DNA of 64,000 bases from G963663315 sp965204925 (GCA_965204925.1 OZ242021.1:1178001-1242000), one strand, 5' to 3'. Shown: positions 17,401-25,767, counted from the first letter of the stretch. The notes: generated from the letters alone by a model not told the origin. Numbers and translations are program-made.

Positions 17401-18283
17401 TGAAGAGCCCGGAGACAGCAATGTGGTGCGCGAGAATATCGGGATCGACAAAGAACGCCTCATTGCCGGAGGCATGGACGATGGCCGCGCCGGGACGCAC
17501 GCGCGGTTCCGGGTTTTCGGCTCAAAACCCGGCGGTTACGGCGCCGGATTGCAGAGACTGGTTGACCAGGGCATCTGGAACGATGGTCGCGACCTGGCCC
17601 GGGCTTATGTCAACTGGGGAGGTTACAGTTACAGTCAGTCGCATTTCGGCGAAGCGGCATTCGCCTCGTTCGAGTCGCGTCTGGGGCAACTTGAGGTGGT
17701 CGTACAGAATCAGGACAACCGGGAACACGATTTGCTGGATTCCGACGATTATTACCAATTTCAGGGAGGCATGAGCAATGCGGTTGAAGTCCTGCGCGGA
17801 CAACAACCGGTTATCTATCACGGCGATCACTCGAACCCGGCCAACCCCGGGATAAGGACATTGAAAGAAGAAATCAACCGGGTCGTTCGCAGCCGCGTAA
17901 TCAATCCCAAATGGATTGCCGCCATGCGTGAGCATGGTTACAAGGGTGCGTTCGAAATGGCGGCAGCGGTGGACTACCTGTTCGCCTACGACGCCACTAC
18001 CGGCCTGATTGACGATTATCAATATGAGGCGGTCACCGATGCGTTGCTGGTCGATCCCGAAAACCGGGCTTTCATGGGAAAGTCCAACCCGTATGCCCTG
18101 AAGGAGATGGCCGAGCGGTTGCTGGAAGCGCAACAAAGAGGACTGTGGCAGGATCCCGCAGAGTATCACCAGCTGCTGGTCGAAACGATCCTGCAAATCG
18201 ACCACACGCTGGAAACGCTGCCGGACGGTCAGGACGCTCACTACAGAGCGAGCAGCGAAAAGCCGACCTGTACGCAGGCATAG
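14408..18283 (+). CDS. cobN: cobaltochelatase large subunit
   Basis: CobN is the ~140-kDa subunit that inserts cobalt into hydrogenobyrinate a,c-diamide; it works with a CobS/CobT or ChlI/ChlD-type ATPase complex. At 1291 residues it is full length. HVGKHGNAEWLPGKSVALS and DPGEGAQAKRR are conserved CobN/ChlH sequences, and WGTSTMRTGGDDIAQAFALLGVRP and NYSQSHFGE-like segments (here GGYSYSQSHFGE) are typical of the C-terminal half. The partner ATPase subunits are not in this window. The 3' end overlaps the convergent cobD gene by 43 bases. Confidence 0.95.
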   Translation: MHLLAARPGGFSDEEGIVDLRQSPAGIVILSCQDTSLGLLAEGVEACVGPTPDVRLVNLINLTKPAAYDLYEHSVLQHASLILVSLLGGIAYWQYGIERLGALAAERAINLVVVPGDDQPDPQLMRVSNCHPRQHHTIWRYLREGGTRNTANLFAFLVEQFFGQETAVQPGRSLVPPPVRLPSLLIYDRLRSSVSLGQWLDSRDETRPNALLLFYRSHVQSGNTAAFDHFIEILETEFNTLAVAVLSLKNADCMKALDDLIEQCDCHVVINTTSFSQHVEGNASLCGEPQVADRLFGRDIPVIQAILAANSESDWAASPQGLRSRDIAMNVALPEYDGRIIGPAVSFKNLLRHSGQTQTDIIRYRLNAERARFVARLAAKWASLSRRPNSGKRVALILANYPTRNGRIGNGVGLDTPASLINILCALQKAGFPVDDVPENGDALLSLLQSAVTNDTDTNPLKACNQSLSLDHYLKWFGQLPRDNRKQVMERWGAPQGDPMFRNGRIMICGLRTGGTFVGIQPARGYNLDAAACYHDPDLVPPHGYIAFYLWLRYIWQVDAIVHVGKHGNAEWLPGKSVALSGQCWPDIVVGAVPHLYPFIVNDPGEGAQAKRRAAAVVVDHLTPPMARAESYGDLLDLENRMDEYYQAAGLDSRREAWLRDRILEKLKESNLDKEIGADIGSAADVLLGRLDTWLCELKESSIRHGLHRFGELPEARKLAETLVALTRLSRGERPEDRGLLYCLSDDLGLINGERPFDPLRFDAAAPWRGPRPHILAVLSPASWRTESDTRERLERLAEQCVEDALSGKPVDPALESTKPLLQYIVRVVAGAIRDSARDEIANLVGALEGRFVPAGPSGAPTRGRLDVLPTGRNFYALDSRSIPTRSAWELGQRSVDQLLARHLQEQGEYPRQLGLSVWGTSTMRTGGDDIAQAFALLGVRPVWAEGSSRVIDIEIIPGFQLGRPRVDVTLRISGFFRDAFPNVARLFDRAVQTLAEYEEPGDSNVVRENIGIDKERLIAGGMDDGRAGTHARFRVFGSKPGGYGAGLQRLVDQGIWNDGRDLARAYVNWGGYSYSQSHFGEAAFASFESRLGQLEVVVQNQDNREHDLLDSDDYYQFQGGMSNAVEVLRGQQPVIYHGDHSNPANPGIRTLKEEINRVVRSRVINPKWIAAMREHGYKGAFEMAAAVDYLFAYDATTGLIDDYQYEAVTDALLVDPENRAFMGKSNPYALKEMAERLLEAQQRGLWQDPAEYHQLLVETILQIDHTLETLPDGQDAHYRASSEKPTCTQA

Positions 18284-19203
18284 CCTGCCAGCCACAGCGC
18301 GACGCTCCTTTCGATCAGCGACACCGCGCGCGCAATGTCCGTAGAGGTCGCGGCCTCGCCAACGCCGAGCGCAATCTTCTCTTCCGGCACGCCGTGATAG
18401 ACTGCCGGCCCGCCAATGGTGATGCCGAGAGCGCCGGCGCCGGCCGCCATGACGAGGCCGCCGTTCGGACTCTTGTGCTTGCCCGCCTGAGCGCTCGCAG
18501 CCTGCATGGCATGACGAAACGAGCCCGACAGGGCATAACAGAGCGCGGTGAACCGGGCCGGAATCCAGCCCAGTCCGTCATCCAGTCTGGCCGCAACATA
18601 GCCAAAATCAACAAACCGCTGCGTTTTATAACCCCACATCGCGTCCAGCGTATTCGACAAGCGATGAGCTACCGCACCAGCCGGCCCCAGTACAGCATAC
18701 CAGAACAACGAAGCGAACAGGCAATCGTTGCCATTCTCCAGCAACGACTCGATTACCGGGCCGGGGATTTTTTCTGCCTCCATTTGCGCGGTCTCGCGGG
18801 TGACGATACGCGACAGTTTTTCCCGCGCCTGTGCAAGGTTGCCGGCAGCGAGGGCGCCGGAAACATCAGCGGCATGTTCCTGCATACTGCGCCAGCCGAT
18901 GACGACGGTGAGGACGAAGATATCGAATAACGCGCCGGCAACCGCTCCGGGAATACGGCTTTGTAACAGATATACGCCTGATGCCGGAAGCGCAACCAGC
19001 ACGGCAACAGCAAATCCGCCGAGCCATTTTTTCAGGAGTTTTGGCGAATCCTGATTGAGTTTGTGTTCGAGCCAGTTTGCGGTATGGCCGAAAGCCACCA
19101 GAGGATGATAGCGAGGTTCGCCCAACGCCCGGTCACACAGCAGCGCCGCCGTACAAACAATGACCGGAGTGAATATGCCCAATACGGACGACAGGGTCAG
19201 CAC
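18241..19203 (-). CDS. cobD: adenosylcobinamide-phosphate synthase
   Basis: CobD/CbiB attaches aminopropanol (phosphate) to adenosylcobyric acid. The protein is a membrane protein of 320 residues. CDRALGEPRYHPLVAFGHTANWLE is the N-terminal signature, followed by VTRETAQMEAEKI, ESLLENGNDCLFASLFWYAVLGPAGAVAHRLSNTLDAMWGYK-type motifs and PSPNGG-like HKSPNGG. GTG 19203 is the start and overlaps the cobQ stop by seven bases, so it is translated after cobQ. It faces cobN and overlaps its 3' end. The symbol clash between cobD and cbiB naming should be kept in mind. Confidence 0.93.
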   Translation of the reverse strand: MLTLSSVLGIFTPVIVCTAALLCDRALGEPRYHPLVAFGHTANWLEHKLNQDSPKLLKKWLGGFAVAVLVALPASGVYLLQSRIPGAVAGALFDIFVLTVVIGWRSMQEHAADVSGALAAGNLAQAREKLSRIVTRETAQMEAEKIPGPVIESLLENGNDCLFASLFWYAVLGPAGAVAHRLSNTLDAMWGYKTQRFVDFGYVAARLDDGLGWIPARFTALCYALSGSFRHAMQAASAQAGKHKSPNGGLVMAAGAGALGITIGGPAVYHGVPEEKIALGVGEAATSTDIARAVSLIERSVALWLAGYACVQVGFSLLAL

Positions 19204-20678
19204 GGAGATTGCAGTCCGATAATAGTGGCAAGACGCCGGTAGTCGAGTTGCTGTCCCAGCATTTCAGCAGCCCGATCTATCTGCTGCAGGCAGAATTGCC
19301 GGTAGTCGAACGAATGGTCATGTGCAGTCTTGAGCCCGGCCCATTCAAGCAGGGCCTGACGCGCGCTGTCGTGGTCGAAAACCCCGTGCAGATAGGTGCA
19401 CAGGATCTGGTTGTCCGCTGAAATCACGCCCTCTTTCTTTCCATTCAGGTCTATTGCCGGGCGTTCCCGCTCCGTCCCCCGGGTAACTCCCATATGAATC
19501 TCGTAACCGGTCACCGGCGCACGACTGTCGATCAGCGTGCCGCTCACCTTTTCAAGTTTTTTGATCGGTTGCAGGGTCGTCTCGAAACTCATCAAGCCAA
19601 GGCCATCCATTGATCCGGCGGCGCCTTCGATGCCGTGCGGGTCATGAATTTTCGAACCGATCATCTGGTAGCCTCCGCAAATGCCGATCAGTTTGCCGTC
19701 GTACCTGAGGTGTTTTTTGATCCAGTCCGGCCAGCCGTTCGAGATCAGCCAGCGCAAATCATTCATCGTGTTCTTGCTGCCCGGCAGAATCACGAGATCG
19801 CAGGCGCTCTTGCGCTCGCCCTGTCCGACAAATTCAAGTTCAACCGCGGGATGAAGACGGAGCGCGTCGAAATCGGTGTGATTGCTGATGCGGGGAATCC
19901 TGGGCACGACCACTTTCAATTTTTGCCCTGTCTGTTCGGATACATCCCTGAAATCCCGGGCGTCGACCGCGTCCTCCGCCTCGATGTGCAATCCCGGCAG
20001 GAACGGCAGAACGCCGAGGGTCGGGATCGAGGTTTTGCGCGTCAACCAGTCGATACCCGGATCCAGCAGGCAGCGGTCGCCGCGAAAACGGTTGATCAAA
20101 AACCCCCGCACCAAAGCCCGTTCATGTCGCGCGAGACAGTCGATGGTTCCGCTCAAATGCGCGAATACCCCTCCGCGCTCTATATCTGCCACCAGCGCCA
20201 CCGGGCAATCCACCGCAGTGGCAAACCCCATGTTGGCGATATCGTTTTCCCGCAGGTTGATCTCCGCCGGACTGCCCGCTCCTTCCACCACCACCACATC
20301 ATATTGCTCGACCAGACGATGCCATGCCGCCAGGGCGTAATCAATGGCGGTCTTTTTGAAGGCATGATATTCGACTGCATCCATGTTGCCGATCGACTGC
20401 CCGTTGATGATGACCTGCGCTCCCTTGTCGCTGTTCGGTTTCAGCAAGATCGGGTTCATATCGGTATGCGGCGCAATGCCGCAGGCCAGAGCCTGCACCG
20501 CCTGGGATCGCCCTACCTCTCCGCCGTCAACGGTGACCGCACTGTTCAGCGCCATGTTCTGCGGCTTGAATGGCGAAACGCGCAACCCTTTTTTCGCAAG
20601 CAGCCGACATAACCCGGCGGCGACAACGCTCTTGCCGGCGTTCGAGGTGGCGCCCTGGATCATGATTGCGCTTGCCAT
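19197..20678 (-). CDS. cobQ: cobyric acid synthase
   Basis: CobQ/CbiP amidates the b, d, e and g side chains of adenosylcobyrinate a,c-diamide. The ATPase domain begins IMIQGATSNAGKSVVAAGLC with the P-loop at about residues 8-17, then FKPQNMALNS. The glutaminase domain has IGICGGYQMIG with the nucleophile Cys and CTYLHGVFDHD with the catalytic-region His. Length is 493 residues, normal. It is the first gene of a minus-strand cobQ-cobD pair; no B12 riboswitch is visible upstream (20679-20858). Confidence 0.95.
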   Translation of the reverse strand: MASAIMIQGATSNAGKSVVAAGLCRLLAKKGLRVSPFKPQNMALNSAVTVDGGEVGRSQAVQALACGIAPHTDMNPILLKPNSDKGAQVIINGQSIGNMDAVEYHAFKKTAIDYALAAWHRLVEQYDVVVVEGAGSPAEINLRENDIANMGFATAVDCPVALVADIERGGVFAHLSGTIDCLARHERALVRGFLINRFRGDRCLLDPGIDWLTRKTSIPTLGVLPFLPGLHIEAEDAVDARDFRDVSEQTGQKLKVVVPRIPRISNHTDFDALRLHPAVELEFVGQGERKSACDLVILPGSKNTMNDLRWLISNGWPDWIKKHLRYDGKLIGICGGYQMIGSKIHDPHGIEGAAGSMDGLGLMSFETTLQPIKKLEKVSGTLIDSRAPVTGYEIHMGVTRGTERERPAIDLNGKKEGVISADNQILCTYLHGVFDHDSARQALLEWAGLKTAHDHSFDYRQFCLQQIDRAAEMLGQQLDYRRLATIIGLQSPC

Positions 20679-20858
20679 TAATTTTTCTGCGGCATCTTCA
20701 GGAGACGTCCGGAAACTTTAAGGAAAGATTAAGGAATATGAGGGTAAAATATATGGCTCATAAGGACAAGTAAATTATCTGGCGCCCTCACGCCCGTTCA
20801 GCACAAGCTGTATCATCGTATTGCTCTTGCGGGGAAACAGTCACACGACAGAATCACC

Positions 20859-21740
20859 ATGAACAAAGCAGTGAACCCGGACTCGCACAAGACCAATCCT
20901 GTCGCAAAAAGCGATGTGGTGCAACGCGCCCGCATGGTGGAGCGTTCTGACGCCGACGAAATCCACAAACGCAATGAACGCGGCAAGCTGGATGCGCTGC
21001 TGGGCTGGTGCGAAGTGACGCAATGCCGCCGCAATTCCCTGCTGGAATACTTCGGGGAGAAACGGCAGGACCCTTGCGGCAACTGCGATACCTGTCTTGA
21101 CCCGCCACAGACCCGGCATGGAACTACAATCGCGCAGAAGCTGCTTTCCTGTATCTATCGGACCGGACAGCGTTTCGGGGCGTTGCATGTCGTTGATGTT
21201 TTGCGCGGCAAGGATACTGAAAAAATCAGGCAGCACGGTCATCACCATTTGAGCACTTTTGGCATTGGCGCCGACCTGTCGCCCAACCAGTGGCGCTCGG
21301 TCATCCGGCAGTTAATCGTGCGCGGATTCCTGATATCCGACGCCGAACGATTCGGAGCGCTGCGTTTTACCGGGGCCACCCGCCCGTTGCTCAGGGGCGA
21401 AATTGACCTGATGTTGCGGGAAGATGCAGGAAAGCAGGCAATCGGCAGAGAGACAAAAATCAGAACGGTTGTTGGCGAGGAAAATCAGGAGTTGTGGGAA
21501 GCATTGCGAACCTGTCGCAAGCGACTGGCGGAGCAATATGGTATCCCGCCCTATATGGTTTTCCATGACAGCACTTTGCAGGAAATCATGTTGAAAAAAC
21601 CGGCGCGGCGCGAGGAGATGTTGACTATCAGCGGAGTCGGTCACGCCAAGCTGGAAAAATTCGCAGACGAATTCCTGGAAGTGGTGCAAAGTTATGCACA
21701 GGAGCCGTTTGCGCCCGTGACGGTAAAAAACGCCCCGTAG
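20859..21740 (+). pseudogene. RecQ C-terminal fragment (zinc, RQC and HRDC domains only)
   Basis: The 293-residue product starts in the middle of RecQ: residues ~20-70 match the end of the helicase core (DVVQRARMVERSDADE, KLDALLGWCEVTQCRR), followed by the zinc motif CGNCDTC. Then come the winged-helix RQC domain (NQWRSVIRQLIVRGFL) and an HRDC domain at the end (ALRTCRKRLAEQYGIPPY, ISGVGHAKLEKFADEFLEVV). The two RecA-like helicase domains, with Walker A and DEAH box, are absent, and no trace lies in the 180 bases upstream. The first ~18 residues are unrelated. It is a truncated recQ or, less likely, a stand-alone DNA-binding protein. It marks the left edge of the RM island. Confidence 0.8.
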
Positions 21741-21861
21741 CCAGGGCATTGGATTGACGCCCGCGCAAGCGGCGTTGACCGTACAGTAATGGCGTCAGGC
21801 GCCGACCCCTTTCCATATCATTGCATGGCCGACCGTTCGTTCCTCTGGCTTACGTGGTGTT

Positions 21862-22257
21862 TCACCACATTATATCAATTACACGACCGTCGCTGTGTTG
21901 ACAAATGCCGATCCCTCCTGTCGGGGTAAATCCAGAACTATCCGCATAGTTCATATTGCAGCGCATCGTCGACCCTCTATCACCGAACATGACAGCCACA
22001 AATTTGCCGCTGGTTGACGATATGACAGCAAAACCAACCCCTGTACCAGTTCGGGCATCAGAATGCACTGCTTGTCCCTTAAAATGTTCGCCGTCAATTG
22101 TCGTCTCGTAAAAGTCGCGGTACATGCCTTGTTCATACAGAAAGGTTACGCGAGTACCTTCACCCCTTACTACACCGTCCATCGTTCCTGTGCAGGAGAC
22201 CAGAAGCGCAAGCGTGCTGATGAAACCTGCTTTGATAATGTTCTGTTTCCCTGGCAT
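21862..22257 (-). CDS. small lipoprotein of unknown function
   Basis: From ATG 22257 the product is 131 residues with a lipoprotein signal peptide: KQNIIKAGFISTLALLVSC then TG, giving a lipobox LVSC with Cys22. The mature part contains RVTFLYEQGMYRDF, DGEHFKGQAVHSD, GVGFAVISSTSGKF and a C-terminal MRCNMNY...GGIGICQ with two Cys that could pair. I do not recognise the family. It begins four bases after the stop of the Bpu10I-like nuclease gene, so it is probably in the same transcript, which is unusual for an RM operon. Confidence 0.6.
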   Translation of the reverse strand: MPGKQNIIKAGFISTLALLVSCTGTMDGVVRGEGTRVTFLYEQGMYRDFYETTIDGEHFKGQAVHSDARTGTGVGFAVISSTSGKFVAVMFGDRGSTMRCNMNYADSSGFTPTGGIGICQHSDGRVIDIMW

Positions 22258-22261
22258 GGTT

Positions 22262-23080
22262 CTACTGGCGAATGTATCCAGGAGAGGTAATGCGTTCATC
22301 AACAGTCATGCGGATGGAATCCAGCTTTGTTCGGACGGCGTCCAGAAGATGTTGCATTACATCCGTGCAGATCGGGTTTATCGGTGAGTTTTTTCGGCTT
22401 CTCCGTTGCTTGCGGAGAACATAGATGTTGTCAATCTGCGTCGTTTCGATATCCACGTCCTTTCTTACGTCATACGTCTCTGTCACGATGAAGAACAGAC
22501 AGTATGGATTTCCCGTCTTGATCCTGGTTGCTGTAGCAACGCTTCCTTCATACATGGTTTTATCCAGATAGATCTTGCACTCGATACAGACAATGGGGAT
22601 TGAGATTTCGTGCTCTCCTCCAGTGCTGGTGGTGAGGGTTTCTTTCTTGTAGATGCCAACATCCTGATCCTTGACGTTCAGCTTGATCTCAATTCCTTCC
22701 TTGAACTCCGCCTTATCGGACCAAGAGAAGTAAAGGCTGCTGTAGGCTGAAACCGGGCCGTACTGCAAAACGTCGTTTCCAAACTCCTTTTTCAATATCC
22801 TGCAGAGGAACTCTTCGATTATCGTCGGAGCAAACTTCGATTGAGCGGTATAAACGTTATGCTCATCGACGTAATCCTTGTATCTGTTCAGAGCGTTGAC
22901 AGCCCCATCCAGTGAGCCCTTCAGGGTATCGCTGAATCGGATATATTCGTCAATGAACCGGCCTATATCCGGGCTGTTCCTCTTGGCAAGAATGTTACTG
23001 GCGTGACAGCCGCCATCTTTCTTGATCTTCTCCAGCCAGGACATCTGTTCTGCACTTAGAGACACTCCTTGATCCTCCAC
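22262..23080 (-). CDS. type II restriction endonuclease, Bpu10I-family-like
   Basis: The 272-residue protein carries a PD-(D/E)xK-type core: IPIVCIECKIYLDKTM with E167-C-K169, preceded by a candidate acidic residue at Glu129. The following SVATATRIKTGNPYCLFFIVTETY and VDIETTQIDNIYVLRKQRR resemble what I recall of Bpu10I-family restriction enzymes. The gene overlaps the adjacent methyltransferase gene by 25 bases on the same strand, the normal M-R arrangement. Bpu10I itself cuts an asymmetric site using two different subunits; only one nuclease gene is seen here. Base composition looks AT-richer than the neighbouring cob genes, consistent with transfer. Confidence 0.7.
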   Translation of the reverse strand: MEDQGVSLSAEQMSWLEKIKKDGGCHASNILAKRNSPDIGRFIDEYIRFSDTLKGSLDGAVNALNRYKDYVDEHNVYTAQSKFAPTIIEEFLCRILKKEFGNDVLQYGPVSAYSSLYFSWSDKAEFKEGIEIKLNVKDQDVGIYKKETLTTSTGGEHEISIPIVCIECKIYLDKTMYEGSVATATRIKTGNPYCLFFIVTETYDVRKDVDIETTQIDNIYVLRKQRRSRKNSPINPICTDVMQHLLDAVRTKLDSIRMTVDERITSPGYIRQ

Positions 23081-24015
23081 CTGGCCACGCGGTTGTACTT
23101 TGCCGAGATATCAATACCGAGATACCTTCTGCTGTACTGGTGCGCAACCAGGGTTGTCGTTCCGACCCCGTTGAATGGATCCAGAATAATGTCATTGCGG
23201 AAGCTGAATAACTGGATCACCCGCCTTGCCAGTTCTTCCGGGAATACGGCAGGGTGGTCAAACTCCTTCATCCTCCGTTCAGGGGCAATGGACCACTTTG
23301 CATAGACCCATTTCTTGAAGTCATCTCCCAGTATATCCGCATCTTCCGGTTTGCCCGCCTTTTTCAGAGACCCCTTGCAGAACACCTCGACAAACTCCCA
23401 TGTGTATTTCAGATACGGGCTGCCCGGGCTTTTCCAGCTTCCCCAGGCGGTGTATTTGCAGTTGTAGTTGTTCTTCTCCCACAGTATTTCTCCTTTCCAT
23501 ATCATGCCCCTGTCCAACATGTGACTGGAGATAATATGATGACTCGGAATGTAGTCAGAAAAAAGGGGTTGAACGTTAACAATCAGGCGTCCTCCATGTT
23601 TCAGGACACGGATGCACTGATCGAATATACTGAACAGCCGGGAAAAATAGGTTTCCCAGAATACCGCATCATCTTTCTTTTCGTAGTCGAGACCGAAATT
23701 GTAGGGCGGTGAAGTGAAAATCAGGTCAATGCAGTTGTCCGGTAGCTTCTTCAATTCAGCCAGACTGTCTCCCGTAACGATCTTGTTCCGATATGCCGGG
23801 GGAAGAGGGTTTTCCTCTACGGCAAATCCATTGGAATAATGATGCTTGACCCGCCTGATTTCTTTTTCTTTTCTTCCGGTTACTTTCCGTTCCCTGCTCA
23901 GCTCGGCATGGCTCGGGAATGTGCCGACGGGCATACTCACAGGATCACATCCCTGTAAGGAATCCGCCTGATCATCACTGCGCCCCCTTTTTCGCTCATC
24001 ACTTGATTTTATCAC
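23056..24015 (-). CDS. type II DNA methyltransferase, beta class (TSPPY)
   Basis: Motif IV TSPPYNFG (residues 101-108) comes before motif I ILDPFNGVGTTTLVA (about 284-298), the order of beta-class amino-methyltransferases. SPPY favours N4-cytosine as the target, although N6-adenine is possible. Motif GRLIVNV and the NKIVTGDSLAELKKLP segment preceding motif IV are also typical. Start GTG 24015 is weakly supported; Met28 (23934) is an alternative. It should protect the host from the overlapping Bpu10I-like nuclease. The IVTGDSLAE coding stretch is duplicated as a 28-base fragment near tRNA-Leu. Confidence 0.85.
   Translation of the reverse strand: MIKSSDERKRGRSDDQADSLQGCDPVSMPVGTFPSHAELSRERKVTGRKEKEIRRVKHHYSNGFAVEENPLPPAYRNKIVTGDSLAELKKLPDNCIDLIFTSPPYNFGLDYEKKDDAVFWETYFSRLFSIFDQCIRVLKHGGRLIVNVQPLFSDYIPSHHIISSHMLDRGMIWKGEILWEKNNYNCKYTAWGSWKSPGSPYLKYTWEFVEVFCKGSLKKAGKPEDADILGDDFKKWVYAKWSIAPERRMKEFDHPAVFPEELARRVIQLFSFRNDIILDPFNGVGTTTLVAHQYSRRYLGIDISAKYNRVARWRIKECL
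23754..23781. repeat. 28-base repeat C, copy inside the methyltransferase gene
   Basis: The stretch matches 27445-27472 in the same orientation at 26 of 28 bases; both differences are C/T. Here it encodes IVTGDSLAE on the minus strand. Confidence 0.8.
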
Positions 24016-24199
24016 ACAACGAAGATACCTTGATTGGTTTTTTACATAATCGGTTGATCTGGTGCTGGCAGCGCTGAGTCCACCCGAATGCCGAGGAGCG
24101 CTTCCTGTTCCATGCTGCCATCACATGGGCAAGACGGCAGGTCTTTCCGATTGCCGAAAGCACGTTGCCAAGCACAAGAAAGCTGACAAGCCTGCCTGA

Positions 24200-24943
24200 C
24201 TAACTCCCTCTCGAAGTACTGTATTCGACTCGAAATTCCTGGATATTGGAATAGGCGGACTGGCGCTCTCGGTCGGTGCGCTTGTAGCCACGCCAGTATT
24301 CGAGGAATTCCGCTTCAGAGGCGAAGACACCCCTCCCGGCACTGAAATCCTCTATGGTTCCACTGATGCTTCCGACATTGGCCGTATTGCCGCTCCCAGC
24401 CCGGTCTCCGGCAATCCGCCACTTTTCCTGTATGAAGACTTCGACATCTTCAAACGGGATGGGTATGTCCCGCAGAGTCTCGAATGAATAGATGCGGCCG
24501 CTTGTATCCCGCTTCCCTTCGGCCCGCTTATATATAAACCCGATAATCCAATGCTGGCCGTAATGGCTATACGGGAACAGGATGTTCTTGCTTTCCGTCT
24601 CCGGTCTGATGTAGCTGGTATAGCTCCCCAAGGTATAGCTGAATCGGGATTGTCCCTCCCGTCGGTATGTAGTCTTCACGTCAAGAGCGATCTTCTCCCG
24701 GTCATATTCGCCACGCATCAAGGTAAAGTCCGGGTAGTGATTCTGTTTTTCTGGTTCAGCTAGTCCCAATCCTGCGTTTCTGGCATAAGCCGCAACCGCC
24801 TGCCGGGCCACAATCTCGAACAGAGTACTGATAACCTTGGTATCGGAACCTAGCGGATAGACACGCGCTCTACGATCCACAACCCCGCATAGAGAATAGC
24901 CGTTCCGGACTTCCGCAAGCGCCTTCAGGATGAATTCCTTCAT
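24200..24943 (-). CDS. EcoRV-like type II restriction endonuclease
   Basis: The 247-residue product aligns end to end with my memory of EcoRV (245 residues). YPLGSDTKVISTLFE, KQNHYPDFTL and IALDVKTTY match, with the active-site residues Asp72, Asp88 and Lys90 corresponding to EcoRV Asp74, Asp90 and Lys92. AHWIIGYVY of EcoRV appears as QHWIIGFIY. The recognition loop AGSGNTANVGS (about 182-192) is nearly the same as EcoRV's, so GATATC is the likely site. Start ATG 24943 overlaps the methyltransferase stop by four bases and gives the EcoRV-like N-terminus; an upstream extension of 26 codons is less likely. Confidence 0.93.
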   Translation of the reverse strand: MKEFILKALAEVRNGYSLCGVVDRRARVYPLGSDTKVISTLFEIVARQAVAAYARNAGLGLAEPEKQNHYPDFTLMRGEYDREKIALDVKTTYRREGQSRFSYTLGSYTSYIRPETESKNILFPYSHYGQHWIIGFIYKRAEGKRDTSGRIYSFETLRDIPIPFEDVEVFIQEKWRIAGDRAGSGNTANVGSISGTIEDFSAGRGVFASEAEFLEYWRGYKRTDRERQSAYSNIQEFRVEYSTSRGS

Positions 24944-25767
24944 CCGACGACCAATGCTTCGGTCATACCGTTCCGAAGGTCTTCCGTCGCCCCCAAATGA
25001 TAAAAATGAGAGAAGGTACAAATCTCATATTCAGAAAATGCATCATGCAGGCGATCATTTTTCCGGTACTTGTTCTCAGACCACATTGAATAGAGGAACG
25101 GGCACGGTAGCGATTTCAGTTCGCCCTCAAGCTGTGTCGCATCTTCGTTTGTCCATGCATTAAAGTAGTCAGTGAAACGGCCAGCATAGGGTGGGTCGCA
25201 ATATACGAAATCGCCTTTCCGTGCTTCGCTCAATATCTCGCTCCAATCGGCGCAGACAAACTCCCACGCCTTGCCTGCCATGCGATCAGCCGCCCGTTGG
25301 ATCTGATTACAAATCTTCGTGATATAGGCAGGGCGGAAGCGTTCCGGCTTTCGGCAGAACGGGGTATTGAAGAGGCCCTTCTTGTTGAAGCGAACCAAGC
25401 CGTTGAAGCAGGCCCGATTCAGGAAAAGGAAATCATGAGGGTCACCAGCGGCGTTGAAGCGTTCCCTCACTCGGTAATAATACGCCCCGTCTTTAAGCAA
25501 GCGCTCACCTTCACGTTCCAGGAATGCCCGCACCGTGGTGCTTGTAACCGTTCCCGCCTGTATGGCCGCATAGAAGCGAACCAGATGTGGGTTTGCATCG
25601 CCAAGCAAGGCGCGTTCTGGCTTGATATTAAAGGGTACTACAGCGGAACCGACAAAAGGCTCTATCCAGCGGCCTGAACCATCCCAATTAACACCATCTC
25701 GAATAAACGGAATAGCCTTTGTCTTGATGCCTTGTATCTTGAGCGGTGGAATTTGAACGGTACTCAT
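24940..25767 (-). CDS. EcoRV-type N6-adenine DNA methyltransferase (D12/Dam class)
   Basis: This alpha-class methyltransferase has motif I EPFVGSAVVPFN (residues ~36-47) and motif IV FVYCDPPYAGRFTDYF (~187-202), with DANPHLVRFYAAIQ and FLFLNRACFNGLVRFNKKG in between, the layout of Dam and M.EcoRV. It would protect the GATATC site cut by the downstream nuclease. Length is 275 residues, slightly shorter than M.EcoRV (~298). It starts almost at the transcription start: a strong promoter and a 16-base palindrome end on its ATG. The nuclease gene overlaps its stop by four bases. An insertion sequence lies 47 bases upstream. Confidence 0.9.
   Translation of the reverse strand: MSTVQIPPLKIQGIKTKAIPFIRDGVNWDGSGRWIEPFVGSAVVPFNIKPERALLGDANPHLVRFYAAIQAGTVTSTTVRAFLEREGERLLKDGAYYYRVRERFNAAGDPHDFLFLNRACFNGLVRFNKKGLFNTPFCRKPERFRPAYITKICNQIQRAADRMAGKAWEFVCADWSEILSEARKGDFVYCDPPYAGRFTDYFNAWTNEDATQLEGELKSLPCPFLYSMWSENKYRKNDRLHDAFSEYEICTFSHFYHLGATEDLRNGMTEALVVG

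Noticed and set aside
24016..24199. Possible short gene between the two RM systems
   Set aside because: Short open stretches on the minus strand show no start with a ribosome site and no recognisable motif; left unannotated.
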